A stretch of 64,000 nt of DNA from Falsiroseomonas selenitidurans (GTDB lineage: Bacteria; Pseudomonadota; Alphaproteobacteria; Acetobacterales; Acetobacteraceae), in assembly GCF_012103215.1 (NCBI RefSeq), contig NZ_JAAVNE010000018.1, positions 34,447 through 98,446 of the forward strand. Reading direction: 5' to 3'. Shown in pieces: positions 1 through 8,000 of the stretch. Position 1 is the first letter of the stretch. Each line of letters starts with the position of its first letter. The position numbers and the translations under genes were made by a program. The notes under the pieces are model-generated. The model was not told the DNA's origin. It saw nothing but the letters and a program-made list of their open reading frames with translations, and did not search any database.

Positions 1-1350
1 TCCACCGCGGTGGCCACCAAATCGCTGGAGGAGCGCGGCAAGCTGGGCGGCACGGCCGGGCGCATCGCGCTGGGCTGGCTGGTGATGCAGGACCTGGTGG
101 TGGTCTTCGCCCTGGTGCTGGTGCCGGCGCTGGCCAGCGGCGGCGGGGATGGCGGGGCGATGCTGTGGGAACTCGGCCGCGCCGCGCTGTCGCTGGCCGC
201 CTTCGTGCTGCTGATGGCGGTGGCCGGCCGCCGCTTGCTGCCGCTGGTGCTGACGCGGGTGGCGCGCGGCGGGTCGCGGGAATTGTTCACCCTGGCGGTG
301 CTGGCCGCGGCGCTGGGCGTGGCGGTGCTGGCCTCCTCGCTGTTCGGCGTTTCCTTCGCGCTGGGGGCCTTCTTTGCCGGCGTGCTGCTGGGGGAAAGCG
401 ATGTCGGCCACCAGGCGGCGGCGGAAGCCACGCCGCTGACCCGCATCTTCTCCGCCATCTTCTTCGTCTCGGTGGGCCTGCTGCTGGATCTCGGCGCGGT
501 CGGCGGGCAGCCGCTGGCGGCCTTCCTCGCCACGCTCTCCGTCATCCTCGGCATCGGCGGCAGCGCCCTGGCGCTGCTGCTCCTGCTCGGCGTCGGCCCG
601 CGCATCGCCCTGATCGTCGCCGCCGGCCTGTCGCAGATCGGCGAGTTCTCCTTCCTGGTGACGGAAATGGGCATCCGCCAGGCGCTGCTGCCGGAGACGG
701 TGCGCGGCCCAGTGCTGATGGCGGCGATCGGCAGCATCATCGCCACCCCCCTGCTGCTGAAGGCGGCGGAGGCGCTGGCGCCGGCGCTGGAACGCCGCAT
801 GGCCGCGCGCAGCGCGGCGCGCGCCGCCCGCGCCCGCCCCACCCCGCCGCCGCCGCCCTGGCCGGTGCTGAAGGACCACGCCATCATCGTCGGCGCCGGG
901 CGGGTGGGGGCCACCATCATCGGCGCGCTGCGTCGCCATCACCTGCCGCTGATCGTGATGGACGAGGACCGCGCCAGCGCGGAGCGCCTGCAGGCCGAGG
1001 GGGTGCCCACCATCTGGGGCGATGCGACGCGGCCCGAGGTCTTCGCCGCCGCCGCGCCGGAGCGCGCCCGGATCCTGATCCTGGCCCTGCCCGGGGCGCT
1101 GGAGGCGCGGGAGGTGCTGCGCCTGGCGCGCCAGGCCAACCCCGCCATCCAGACCGTGGTCCGCAGCCATTCCGAGACCGAGGCCACCTGGCTGGAGGCG
1201 GAGGCGGAGGTCGGGCTGGTGATGATGGGGGAGCGTGAGATCGCCCTCGGCATGGCCGATTATGCGATGCAGCGGCTGGGCCTGGCGGCCAGCACCGCCC
1301 AGGCCACGGTCGACGTGCTGCGCCGCCGCAAGCCGGAGGGCGGGAACTGA
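1..1350 (+). CDS. KefB/KefC-like monovalent cation:proton antiporter (CPA2), 5' truncated
   Basis: Reading frame 1 is open from the first base and ends at 1350, so only the last 449 residues are seen; the start lies upstream of the window. About eight hydrophobic segments (residues 20-255) with the STAVATKS and LGAFFAGVLLGES stretches are typical of the CPA2 exchanger core. After a basic Ala/Pro-rich linker, a TrkA-N (RCK) Rossmann domain begins at about residue 288 with the nucleotide motif GAGRVGATIIGAL. Members exchange K+ or Na+ for H+ in the inner membrane and are gated by nucleotide or thiol ligands at the RCK domain. The neighbouring TetR operon starts 131 bases downstream and is probably separate. 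Confidence 0.88.
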   Translation, partial: STAVATKSLEERGKLGGTAGRIALGWLVMQDLVVVFALVLVPALASGGGDGGAMLWELGRAALSLAAFVLLMAVAGRRLLPLVLTRVARGGSRELFTLAVLAAALGVAVLASSLFGVSFALGAFFAGVLLGESDVGHQAAAEATPLTRIFSAIFFVSVGLLLDLGAVGGQPLAAFLATLSVILGIGGSALALLLLLGVGPRIALIVAAGLSQIGEFSFLVTEMGIRQALLPETVRGPVLMAAIGSIIATPLLLKAAEALAPALERRMAARSAARAARARPTPPPPPWPVLKDHAIIVGAGRVGATIIGALRRHHLPLIVMDEDRASAERLQAEGVPTIWGDATRPEVFAAAAPERARILILALPGALEAREVLRLARQANPAIQTVVRSHSETEATWLEAEAEVGLVMMGEREIALGMADYAMQRLGLAASTAQATVDVLRRRKPEGGN

Positions 1351-1454
1351 AGGCTAGCCCATCAGGGCCTTGAAGAGCCACAGCCCGGCATGAACGCCCG
1401 GACGCGAGGCCTTCACAAGGGCCCAGGCTGGCTTCGTTTCGCGGCGGTTGAAAA

Positions 1455-1468
1455 ACCGTCCGGACGGT
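1455..1468. promoter_or_regulatory. Palindromic operator overlapping the tetR promoter
   Basis: A perfect 14-base palindrome, ACCGTCCGGACGGT, lies 13 bases before the tetR start codon. It abuts a plausible -10 hexamer, TATAGT at 1468-1473. TetR proteins usually bind such sites as dimers and repress their own operon, so this is probably the autoregulatory operator for tetR and the exporter genes. A -10 at 1468 would place the transcript start at about 1480, next to the ATG at 1482, so the message may be leaderless. No good -35 element is visible. Confidence 0.6.
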
Positions 1469-1481
1469 ATAGTTACACGGC

Positions 1482-2042
1482 ATGGTCGACGCGCATGCCG
1501 ATTCCCGCACCCGCATCCTCGACGCCGCCGAGGCGATCGTGCAGGCGCGCGGCGTGCCGGCCCTGACGCTGGAATCCGCGGCGCGTGATGCCGGCATCTC
1601 GAAGGGCGGGCTGCTGTATCACTACGCCTCGAAGGAGGCGCTGCTGGCGGCCATGCTCGGCCGGCTGGCGGAGGTGATGGAGGCGGATTTCGCGGCCACC
1701 CTGGCGGCCCAGCCGGAAGGCCGCGGTCGTGCCGCCCGTGCCCTGCTGGCCTCGGCCCTGAAGGAGCCGGTCGCCGCCTGCGTGCTGCAGGACCGCGCCG
1801 CCGCCGTGTTCCTGGCGGCTTTCCACCACGACCCGGCGCTGCTCGACCCGGTGCGCGCCGTCTTTGCCCGGATGCGCGCGGCGATCGCGGCGGATGGGCT
1901 GCCGCCTGGGGTGGGCCAGGCCATCATGTGCGCGACGGATGGATTGTTCATGGTGCATGTCTTCGGCCTCTACACCCTGACGCCGGCGGAACTCGCCGAT
2001 CTGCGCGCGGCGCTTGAACGCCTGCTGGAGACCGGCCGATGA
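1482..2042 (+). CDS. TetR/AcrR family transcriptional repressor
   Basis: 186 residues. The N-terminal helix-turn-helix (about residues 8-55) reads RTRILDAAEAIV, then LTLESAARDAGISKGGLLYH, then a YASKEALL stretch, the standard TetR signature. The C-terminal ligand domain is divergent and gives no clue to the effector. The gene overlaps the following membrane-fusion gene by 4 bases (ATGA), so it is the first gene of a tetR-devB-devC-devA-like operon. There is no Shine-Dalgarno sequence before the ATG, consistent with a leaderless transcript. Confidence 0.92.
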   Translation: MVDAHADSRTRILDAAEAIVQARGVPALTLESAARDAGISKGGLLYHYASKEALLAAMLGRLAEVMEADFAATLAAQPEGRGRAARALLASALKEPVAACVLQDRAAAVFLAAFHHDPALLDPVRAVFARMRAAIAADGLPPGVGQAIMCATDGLFMVHVFGLYTLTPAELADLRAALERLLETGR

Positions 2043-3079
2043 CGCGCCGGGCGAAGCTCGCCGGCGCCGCGCTGCTGCTGCTGGCCCTGGCCGGCGGTGG
2101 CTGGTGGGCGTTCGGCCGGGCGGATGCGCCGCCGGCCGCCCCGGCCGCCGCCAGCCCCGCGGCGCCCGCCGGCGTCGGCGCGCTGGGCCGGGTGGAGCCG
2201 GCGTCGCGGATCCGCCGCCTGGCACCCGCCAATGCGGCGGAAGGCACGCGGATCGCCCGGCTGCTGGTGGTGGAAGGCGATGTCGTGCGCGCCGGCCAGG
2301 TGGTGGCGGAATTCCAGGATGCCGGGCTGAAGGACGCCGCCCTGGCCCAGGCCGAGGCACAGCTGGCGCAATCCCGCGCCCGGCTGGCCCGCACCCGTGC
2401 CGCCGGCCGCCCCAGCGAAATCGCCGCCCAGCGCGCCCGGGTCGAGGCCCTGCGCATTGCCGAGGCCAGCGCGCGGCGGGAGGCGGAGCGGGCGGAGCGG
2501 TTGCAGCGCAGCGGCGCCGGGGCGGAGGCCACCGCCGAGCGCAATCGCTACGCCGCCAACCAGGCCCGCGCCGAACGCGCGGAGGCGGAGGCGGCGCTGG
2601 ACACGCTGCTGAGCCCCCGCGCCGAGGATCTGGCACTGGCCGAGGCGGAATACGCCGCCGCCGAGGCCGCGGTCGCCCGCGCCCGTGCGGAAGCGGCCCT
2701 GGCCCGCCTGCGCGCGCCGATCGACGGCACCGTGCTGCGCGTGATCGCCCGCGCCGGCGAAGCCGTGGGCAGCGAGGGCGTGCTGGAAATGGCCGACCTG
2801 ACCGCCATGGACGTGGTGGCGGAGGTGTTCGAGACCGACCTGCCGCGGCTGCGCCCGGGCGCGCCGGCCGAGATCATCGTGCCCGGGGAGCCGCGCCGCT
2901 TCCCGGCGACGCTGCGCGAGATCGGCTGGCAGGTGCGCCGCGTCACCCAGGCCGGCACCGACCCCGTCGCCGCCGTCGATGCGCGGACGGTCGAGGTGCG
3001 GTTGACCCTCGGCGCGGAGGGCGCCGCGGCGCTGGCGCGGCGGTCCAACATGCAGGTGCAGGTGGCGATCCGGCCGTGA
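2039..3079 (+). CDS. DevB/HlyD-type membrane fusion (periplasmic adaptor) protein
   Basis: 346 residues. An uncleaved N-terminal membrane anchor (residues 7-26) is followed by a split lipoyl/barrel region, a long Ala/Arg/Glu-rich coiled-coil hairpin (about residues 100-225), and the second lipoyl half (LRAPIDGTVLRV). The length and the following FtsX-type permease and ATPase match the DevBCA class, in which the adaptor couples an ABC exporter to an outer-membrane channel. No TolC homologue is nearby. Its stop overlaps the GTG start of the permease gene, so the genes are probably translationally coupled. Confidence 0.88.
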   Translation: MTRRAKLAGAALLLLALAGGGWWAFGRADAPPAAPAAASPAAPAGVGALGRVEPASRIRRLAPANAAEGTRIARLLVVEGDVVRAGQVVAEFQDAGLKDAALAQAEAQLAQSRARLARTRAAGRPSEIAAQRARVEALRIAEASARREAERAERLQRSGAGAEATAERNRYAANQARAERAEAEAALDTLLSPRAEDLALAEAEYAAAEAAVARARAEAALARLRAPIDGTVLRVIARAGEAVGSEGVLEMADLTAMDVVAEVFETDLPRLRPGAPAEIIVPGEPRRFPATLREIGWQVRRVTQAGTDPVAAVDARTVEVRLTLGAEGAAALARRSNMQVQVAIRP

Positions 3080-4284
3080 GCGCGAGCGTCACCCTTGCCG
3101 CGCGCCGAGCGCCAGGGCCGGTGGCGGCCGGGCTGCTCGCGCTGCGCCTGGCCTGGCGGCAATTATGGTCGGAGAAGGCGCGGCTGGCCTCGGCCATCGC
3201 CGGCGTCATGTTCGCCTGCGTGCTGGTCTTCATGCAGCTCGGCTTCCGCGCCGCGCTGTTCGACAGCGCGACCGCGGTGATCGGCGCGATGCGCGGCGAC
3301 CTGTTCCTGATGCACCCGCTGACCACCGCGAGCTTCCGCCCCGAACCCATGCCCCGCGCGCGCGCCTGGCAGGTGCTGGCGCTGCCGGAGGTGGAGCGTG
3401 CCGTGCCGATCTACCTGGCCCAGGCCACCTGGCGGAATCCGGAGGATGGCACGCGCCGCTCCATCCAGCTGATCGGCGTGGAGGCCGATGCGGGGGTGCT
3501 GGACTTCCCCGGCCTGGCGCCGATCCTGGACCGGCTGAAGCGCGCCGATACCATCGCCTTCGACAGGCGGTCCCGCCCCGAATTCGGCGCGGTCGCGCGG
3601 CTGCTGGAGGAACGCGGACCCTTCGAGGTGCAGGTCGGCAACCGGGACATGGAGGTGGTCGGCCTGATCGAGATCGGGCCCTCCTTCGGCGCGGATGGCA
3701 ACATCGTGCTGTCGGACGTGAATTTCCGTCGCGTGGTGAAGGAAAGGCAGGTTTCCGCCATCGACCTGGTCGCGATCCGCCTGCGCCCCGGCGCCGATGT
3801 GCTGGACGTGCAGCGCCGCTTGCGCGATTTGCTGCCGCCGGATGCGATGGTCCTGACCCAGGCGCAGCTGCATGCGCATGAGCGTGGCTACTGGGAGGAG
3901 GCGACGCCGATCGGCTTCATCTTCTCCTTCGGCAGCCTGATGGGATTGGTCGTCGGCATGGTGATCGTCTACCAGATCCTGTTCAGCGACATCGCCGGCC
4001 ACCTGAAGGAATACGCGACGCTGAAGGCGCTGGGCTATTCCAACCTCTATCTGTCCCAGGTGGTGCTGGGTGCGGCGCTGATCCTGGCGGTGACGGGCTT
4101 CGTGCCGGGCATGCTGGTCTCCGCCCTGCTGTATGACGTGGTGGGCAGCGCCACCTACCTGCCGCTGTCCATGGATGTGGCGCGCGCCAGCTCCGTCTTC
4201 GCGATGATCTTCACCATGTGCGCCGTCGCCGGGCTGCTGGCGATGCGCAAGCTGCGGGACGCCAATCCGGCGGACATGTTCTGA
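3076..4284 (+). CDS. DevC-like ABC exporter permease (FtsX/MacB-type fold)
   Basis: 402 residues from a GTG at 3076 that overlaps the upstream stop as GTGA. One transmembrane segment lies near residues 35-57 (AIAGVMFACVLVFMQLGF), followed by a periplasmic domain of about 200 residues and three C-terminal membrane segments, ending in the cytoplasmic motif RKLRDANPADMF. The sequences LWSEKARLASAIAGVMFA and LKEYATLKALGYS are characteristic of DevC. In cyanobacteria such permeases export glycolipids; the cargo here is unknown. The reading frame is open further upstream, but only the region after 3076 resembles the family. Confidence 0.88.
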   Translation: MSASVTLAARRAPGPVAAGLLALRLAWRQLWSEKARLASAIAGVMFACVLVFMQLGFRAALFDSATAVIGAMRGDLFLMHPLTTASFRPEPMPRARAWQVLALPEVERAVPIYLAQATWRNPEDGTRRSIQLIGVEADAGVLDFPGLAPILDRLKRADTIAFDRRSRPEFGAVARLLEERGPFEVQVGNRDMEVVGLIEIGPSFGADGNIVLSDVNFRRVVKERQVSAIDLVAIRLRPGADVLDVQRRLRDLLPPDAMVLTQAQLHAHERGYWEEATPIGFIFSFGSLMGLVVGMVIVYQILFSDIAGHLKEYATLKALGYSNLYLSQVVLGAALILAVTGFVPGMLVSALLYDVVGSATYLPLSMDVARASSVFAMIFTMCAVAGLLAMRKLRDANPADMF

Positions 4285-4985
4285 TGGACTCGCCGGTCGA
4301 ACTGCGCGGAATCACCTTCGCCTACGGGGAGGGCGAGCTGCGCAAGGCGGTGCTGCGGGACGTGGATCTGACGGTGGCGCCGGGGGAGATCGTGCTGCTG
4401 ACCGGCCCTTCCGGCAGTGGCAAGACCACGCTGCTGACGCTGATCGGCGCGCTGCGCGCGATGCAGGAGGGCAGCGCCCGCGTGCTGGGGCAGGAGCTGA
4501 ACGGCGCGAACGAGGCCACGCGCGTGCGCCTGCGCCGCAATATCGGCTTCATCTTCCAGAGCCACAACCTGCTGGGCTTCCTGACCGCGCGGCAGAATGT
4601 GGCGATGGCGCTGGAGCAAGATGCGGCGCTGGCCGAGCGCCAGCGCCTGGACCGCGCGGCGGCGCTGCTGGGCCAGGTCGGGCTGTCGGAGCACCTGGAC
4701 AAGCTGCCCGCCCAGCTTTCCGGCGGCCAGCGCCAGCGCGTCTCCGTCGCCCGCGCGCTGGCGGCCGAGCCCGGGCTGGTGCTGGCGGATGAGCCCACCG
4801 CGGCGCTCGACAAGGCGAGCGGGCATGAGGTGGTGATGCTGCTGCGCGACCTGGCCAAGTCGCGCGGCGTGCCGATCCTGCTGGTCACCCACGACCCACG
4901 CATCCTCGACATCGCCGACCGGGTGGTGGCGATGGAGGATGGGCGGATCGTCGGCGCCAGCGCGGAGCGGAACGCGGCGCGATGA
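4284..4985 (+). CDS. DevA-like ABC exporter ATP-binding protein
   Basis: 233 residues from the ATG at 4284, which overlaps the permease stop (TGATG). Walker A GPSGSGKT is at residues 41-48; the signature LSGGQRQRVSVARAL and Walker B LVLADEP are followed by a switch histidine in LLVTHD. It belongs to the LolD/MacB/DevA subfamily that works with FtsX-type permeases. It completes the tetR-devBCA-like unit and ends 4 bases from the convergent binding-protein gene, with no room for a terminator between them. Confidence 0.92.
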   Translation: MDSPVELRGITFAYGEGELRKAVLRDVDLTVAPGEIVLLTGPSGSGKTTLLTLIGALRAMQEGSARVLGQELNGANEATRVRLRRNIGFIFQSHNLLGFLTARQNVAMALEQDAALAERQRLDRAAALLGQVGLSEHLDKLPAQLSGGQRQRVSVARALAAEPGLVLADEPTAALDKASGHEVVMLLRDLAKSRGVPILLVTHDPRILDIADRVVAMEDGRIVGASAERNAAR

Positions 4986-4989
4986 GCCG

Positions 4990-5973
4990 CTATTCCAGCT
5001 TGACGTTGCCCAGCCGCACGGCGCGGCGATAGATGTCCAGCTCGTCGCGGATCACCTGGCCGTAATAGGCCGGCGTGATGTTGGCGGCCGGCGGAATCAC
5101 CGCGCCCAGGCTGCCCAGGCGCTGCGCCACCGTGGCATCGGCCAGCGCGGCGGCCAGGGCGGCGCGCAGCTTCTCCACCACCGCCGCCGGCGTGCCGGCC
5201 GGTGCCAGCAGGCCGAGCGTGGTGCTGAGCTCGGCTTCCACCATGCCCGCCTCGCGCAGCGTCTCCACCTGCGGCAGCAGCGGCGAGCGCTCGGCGGAGG
5301 CGATGCCGATGATGCGCGCGCGGCCATCGGCGTGCAGCTGCAGGGCGGAGGACAGCTGGTCGAACATCACCGGGATGTTGCCCGCGATCAGGTCGTTCAG
5401 CGCCGGGCCGGTCCCCCGATACGGCACATGCACCAGGCCGGCGCCGGTGCCGGCGTTGAACAACTCGATTGCCAGATGCGCGCCGGAGCCGGTGCCGGCG
5501 GTCCCGGCGGAGAAGCCGCCCGGCGTCGCCTTCGCCCGCGTCACGAACTCCGCCAGCGTGCGCGAGGTGATGTCCTTCGCCACCAACAGCACGATCGGCA
5601 CCCGGTAGGCCATGCCGATCGGCGCGAAGTCGCGCAGCGGGTCATAGGGCAGGCGTTCCATCGCCACCGGGAAGATGGAGACCGGCGCCGTGCCGGTGAT
5701 CAGCATGGTGTAGCCATCCGGCCGGGCCTTGGCGACCGCATCCGTGCCGACGATGCCGCCGGCGCCGGCCCGGTTCTCCACCACCACGGGCTGGCCCAGC
5801 GCCTGGCTCATCGCCGGCTGCAGCAGGCGCGCGGTGAAGTCCACGTTGCCGCCCGGCGGATAGCCGACGACCAGCCGCACCGGCCGTTCGGGAAAGGCCT
5901 GCGCCCGGGCCGGGCCGGCCGCCAGGCCGGCAAGCCCGGCGGCGGCGAGAAGCGTGTTGCGGCGGGTTGTCAT
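4990..5973 (-). CDS. Bug/TctC family periplasmic tricarboxylate-binding protein
   Basis: 327 residues. The N-terminus MTTRRNTLLAAAGLAGLAAG ends with an AXA-type cleavage site near residue 25 (ARA/QA) and carries an RR pair, so Sec or Tat export is possible. FPERPVRLVVGYPPGGNVD, ENRAGAGGIVGTDAVAKARPDGYT and the VPYRGTGPALNDL stretch are Bug-family hallmarks. The TctA/TctB membrane subunits are absent, as is common for orphan Bug proteins. It overlaps the small-subunit dehydratase gene by 4 bases, so its ligand may be that enzyme's substrate or product. Confidence 0.92.
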   Translation of the reverse strand: MTTRRNTLLAAAGLAGLAAGPARAQAFPERPVRLVVGYPPGGNVDFTARLLQPAMSQALGQPVVVENRAGAGGIVGTDAVAKARPDGYTMLITGTAPVSIFPVAMERLPYDPLRDFAPIGMAYRVPIVLLVAKDITSRTLAEFVTRAKATPGGFSAGTAGTGSGAHLAIELFNAGTGAGLVHVPYRGTGPALNDLIAGNIPVMFDQLSSALQLHADGRARIIGIASAERSPLLPQVETLREAGMVEAELSTTLGLLAPAGTPAAVVEKLRAALAAALADATVAQRLGSLGAVIPPAANITPAYYGQVIRDELDIYRRAVRLGNVKLE

Positions 5974-6515
5974 GGGGTGTCTTCCTCCCTGGTTGCGGCG
6001 CGGCGCGCCGCGAATTCACGCTCCAGCAGCGGGATCGAGCCGCCAGCCTGCCAGATCTGCACCATGCGGGCCGAAAAGGGGCGGGATTGCAACCTTCGGC
6101 CATCCGGCAGCGTCACCGTCCCGGTGGCCGGATCGGCCTGCAGCACCTCGCCATCCGCGACCGCGACGTGGATGCCCGGGCAGGTCATCACCGGCAGGCC
6201 ATGGTTCAGTGCCCGGCGCAGGAAGCCCGCATCGCAGCTTTCCACGACCACCACGGCGATGCCGGAGGCGCGCATGGCAACGCTGACCTCCACATGGTTG
6301 TGGTGCGCGAAGTTGCGGCCGCCGACGACGATGTCGCCCTGCCGCACCTGGTCCGGGAATTCCGGCCGCAGCCGGCGGAAGCACATGGCGCGCAGCGCCG
6401 CCTCGTCGAATTCCTTCCCGAAGCTGTCACGGATGATGGCGAATTCGATGATGCCGTCATCGCCATGCACGTCGTCGCCGAATTTCCAGACACGGCCGCG
6501 GCAGGCGGTGGTCAT
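5970..6515 (-). CDS. Aconitase-superfamily small (swivel) subunit, LeuD/DmdB-like, atypical
   Basis: 181 residues, the length of a 3-isopropylmalate dehydratase small subunit. The fold markers GDDGIIEFAIIRDSFGKEFDE and VVGGRNF (residues 63-69) are present. Where LeuD has the substrate-binding GSSREHAP loop, this protein reads AHHNHVEVSVAM (residues 70-81). This suggests a substrate other than isopropylmalate, or altered chemistry. It overlaps the large subunit by 4 bases upstream and the Bug gene by 4 bases downstream. I would not call it leuD. Confidence 0.8.
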   Translation of the reverse strand: MTTACRGRVWKFGDDVHGDDGIIEFAIIRDSFGKEFDEAALRAMCFRRLRPEFPDQVRQGDIVVGGRNFAHHNHVEVSVAMRASGIAVVVVESCDAGFLRRALNHGLPVMTCPGIHVAVADGEVLQADPATGTVTLPDGRRLQSRPFSARMVQIWQAGGSIPLLEREFAARRAATREEDTP

Positions 6516-7852
6516 GCCACTTCCCCCGCCAGCATCGGCCGCGGATCGACGATGCGGCCCGCCACCGCCGAGGCCGCGACCACCGCCGGGCCGGCGAGGA
6601 AGACGCGGGAGGAGCGCGCGCCGTTGCGGCCCTGGTAGTTGAACTGCTGGGTGGAGATCAGCACCTCGTTCTCGTTCAGCACGCCCTGGTAGCCCCAGCA
6701 GGTGGTACAGCCGGGGGCGAGGATGGTGGCGCCGGCTTCCGCCAGCACCGCCAGCAGCCCCTCCCGCGCCGCCTCCACATAGACGCCACGGCTGCCGGGC
6801 GTGACATAGAGCGTGACATGCGGCGCCACCTGGCGGCCGCGCAGCAGCCGCGCCGCCTCCCGCAGGTCGTCCAGCCGGCCATTGGCGCAGGAGCCGATGG
6901 TCGCCTGGTCGATGCGCTGGCCGGCCGCCTGCGCCACCGGCACCGCGCCATGCGCGTCCGGCGGCAGCGTCACCATGGGCTGGATGGCGGCAAGGTCGTA
7001 GGTCAGGCGTGTCATGTAGGGCGCCCCCGGATCCGCCCGCACCACCTGCCAGGGCCGGCCGCCATCGCGCGCCCGCACGTATTCCAGCGCCAGCGCGTCC
7101 GGCTCCATGATCCCGGTGTAGGCGCCGGCGTGGAACAGCGAGGCCAGGATCGCCTGGCGGTCATCGAGGCTGAGCGTGGCCAGGCCCGGCCCGTCGAATT
7201 CCACGCAGCACTGCAGCAGGCGCCCATCGGCCGTGCAGTCCCGCAGGATGGTCTGGATGACGTCCCGCGCGGTGACGCCGAAGCCGAGCCGGCCGGTCAG
7301 CGTGAGGCGGGCGGAGGGCGGCACGGCGATCCAGTTCTCGTCCTGGATGATGGCGACGATCACCTCCGTCGAGATCGGCAGGTTCAGCGCGCCCAGCGCG
7401 CCGATGGAGGCGATGTTGCCCTCGTCGGAGAAGATCAGCGTGCCGGGCCGGGCGAAGCCGCGTTCCGTCAGCACCAGGTGGCGCAGCCCGTTGCCGGGGC
7501 CGAAGAAGTTCTCGATGCCCTGGCGGTCGCACCAGTCGCGCAGCGTGCGGTGGGTTTCGTGGTGGTGCGAGCCCATGGCGGCGGCGGTGGAATGGTCGAT
7601 CACCATCACCGCCTTGTCCGGGCGGGGGATGCGGTCCACCCCGATGCGCTCCAGGTTGCGCTTGTGGCCGGGCCAGAACAGCTCCTGGCAGGCAACATAG
7701 TCGGGGCTGACGGTGACGTAGTCGCCGGCCTCCACCGCATCGCGCCCGCAATGCGCGGCGATGATCTTCTGGGCGATGGTCTGCGCTCCGCCGTGCGCCA
7801 GGCTCATCGACGCGGCCCGGGCCGCCGCCCGGTGTCCCTGATCCGCATGCAT
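6512..7852 (-). CDS. Aconitase-superfamily large subunit, LeuC-like hydro-lyase, atypical
   Basis: 446 residues. Three cysteines placed as [4Fe-4S] ligands are visible at C322 (GSCANGRLDDL) and C382/C385 (PGCTTCWG); the spacing of 60 and 3 matches LeuC. The usual GDSHT active-site segment is replaced by FSDEGNIASIGALGALN, and the early DH motif reads IDHSTAAAMGSHHHETH. With the equally altered small subunit it probably forms a heterodimeric dehydratase on a different hydroxy acid. An internal ATG at residue 16 (MSLAHGG) is an alternative start. It is transcribed divergently from the maleylacetate reductase gene 148 bases away. Confidence 0.82.
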   Translation of the reverse strand: MHADQGHRAAARAASMSLAHGGAQTIAQKIIAAHCGRDAVEAGDYVTVSPDYVACQELFWPGHKRNLERIGVDRIPRPDKAVMVIDHSTAAAMGSHHHETHRTLRDWCDRQGIENFFGPGNGLRHLVLTERGFARPGTLIFSDEGNIASIGALGALNLPISTEVIVAIIQDENWIAVPPSARLTLTGRLGFGVTARDVIQTILRDCTADGRLLQCCVEFDGPGLATLSLDDRQAILASLFHAGAYTGIMEPDALALEYVRARDGGRPWQVVRADPGAPYMTRLTYDLAAIQPMVTLPPDAHGAVPVAQAAGQRIDQATIGSCANGRLDDLREAARLLRGRQVAPHVTLYVTPGSRGVYVEAAREGLLAVLAEAGATILAPGCTTCWGYQGVLNENEVLISTQQFNYQGRNGARSSRVFLAGPAVVAASAVAGRIVDPRPMLAGEVA

Positions 7853-8000
7853 CCTCCCCGCCGCTTGTCGCGCGGCGTATCCGTTCAGGTTTATGGACCA
7901 GACTTATGGCCGATGGTAGCCCGCCGGTGCCGCCAGCCCTTGCGGAATCCGCCGGCCACCCGATCCTGCGCGGGTCGAATCCGCCAGCGGGAGAGGGTCC

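Noticed and set aside
7891..7909. TTATGG direct repeat (spacing 13) between the dehydratase and reductase genes as a regulator site
   Set aside because: Only two 6-base copies with no dyad symmetry and no regulator gene nearby; too weak to list.
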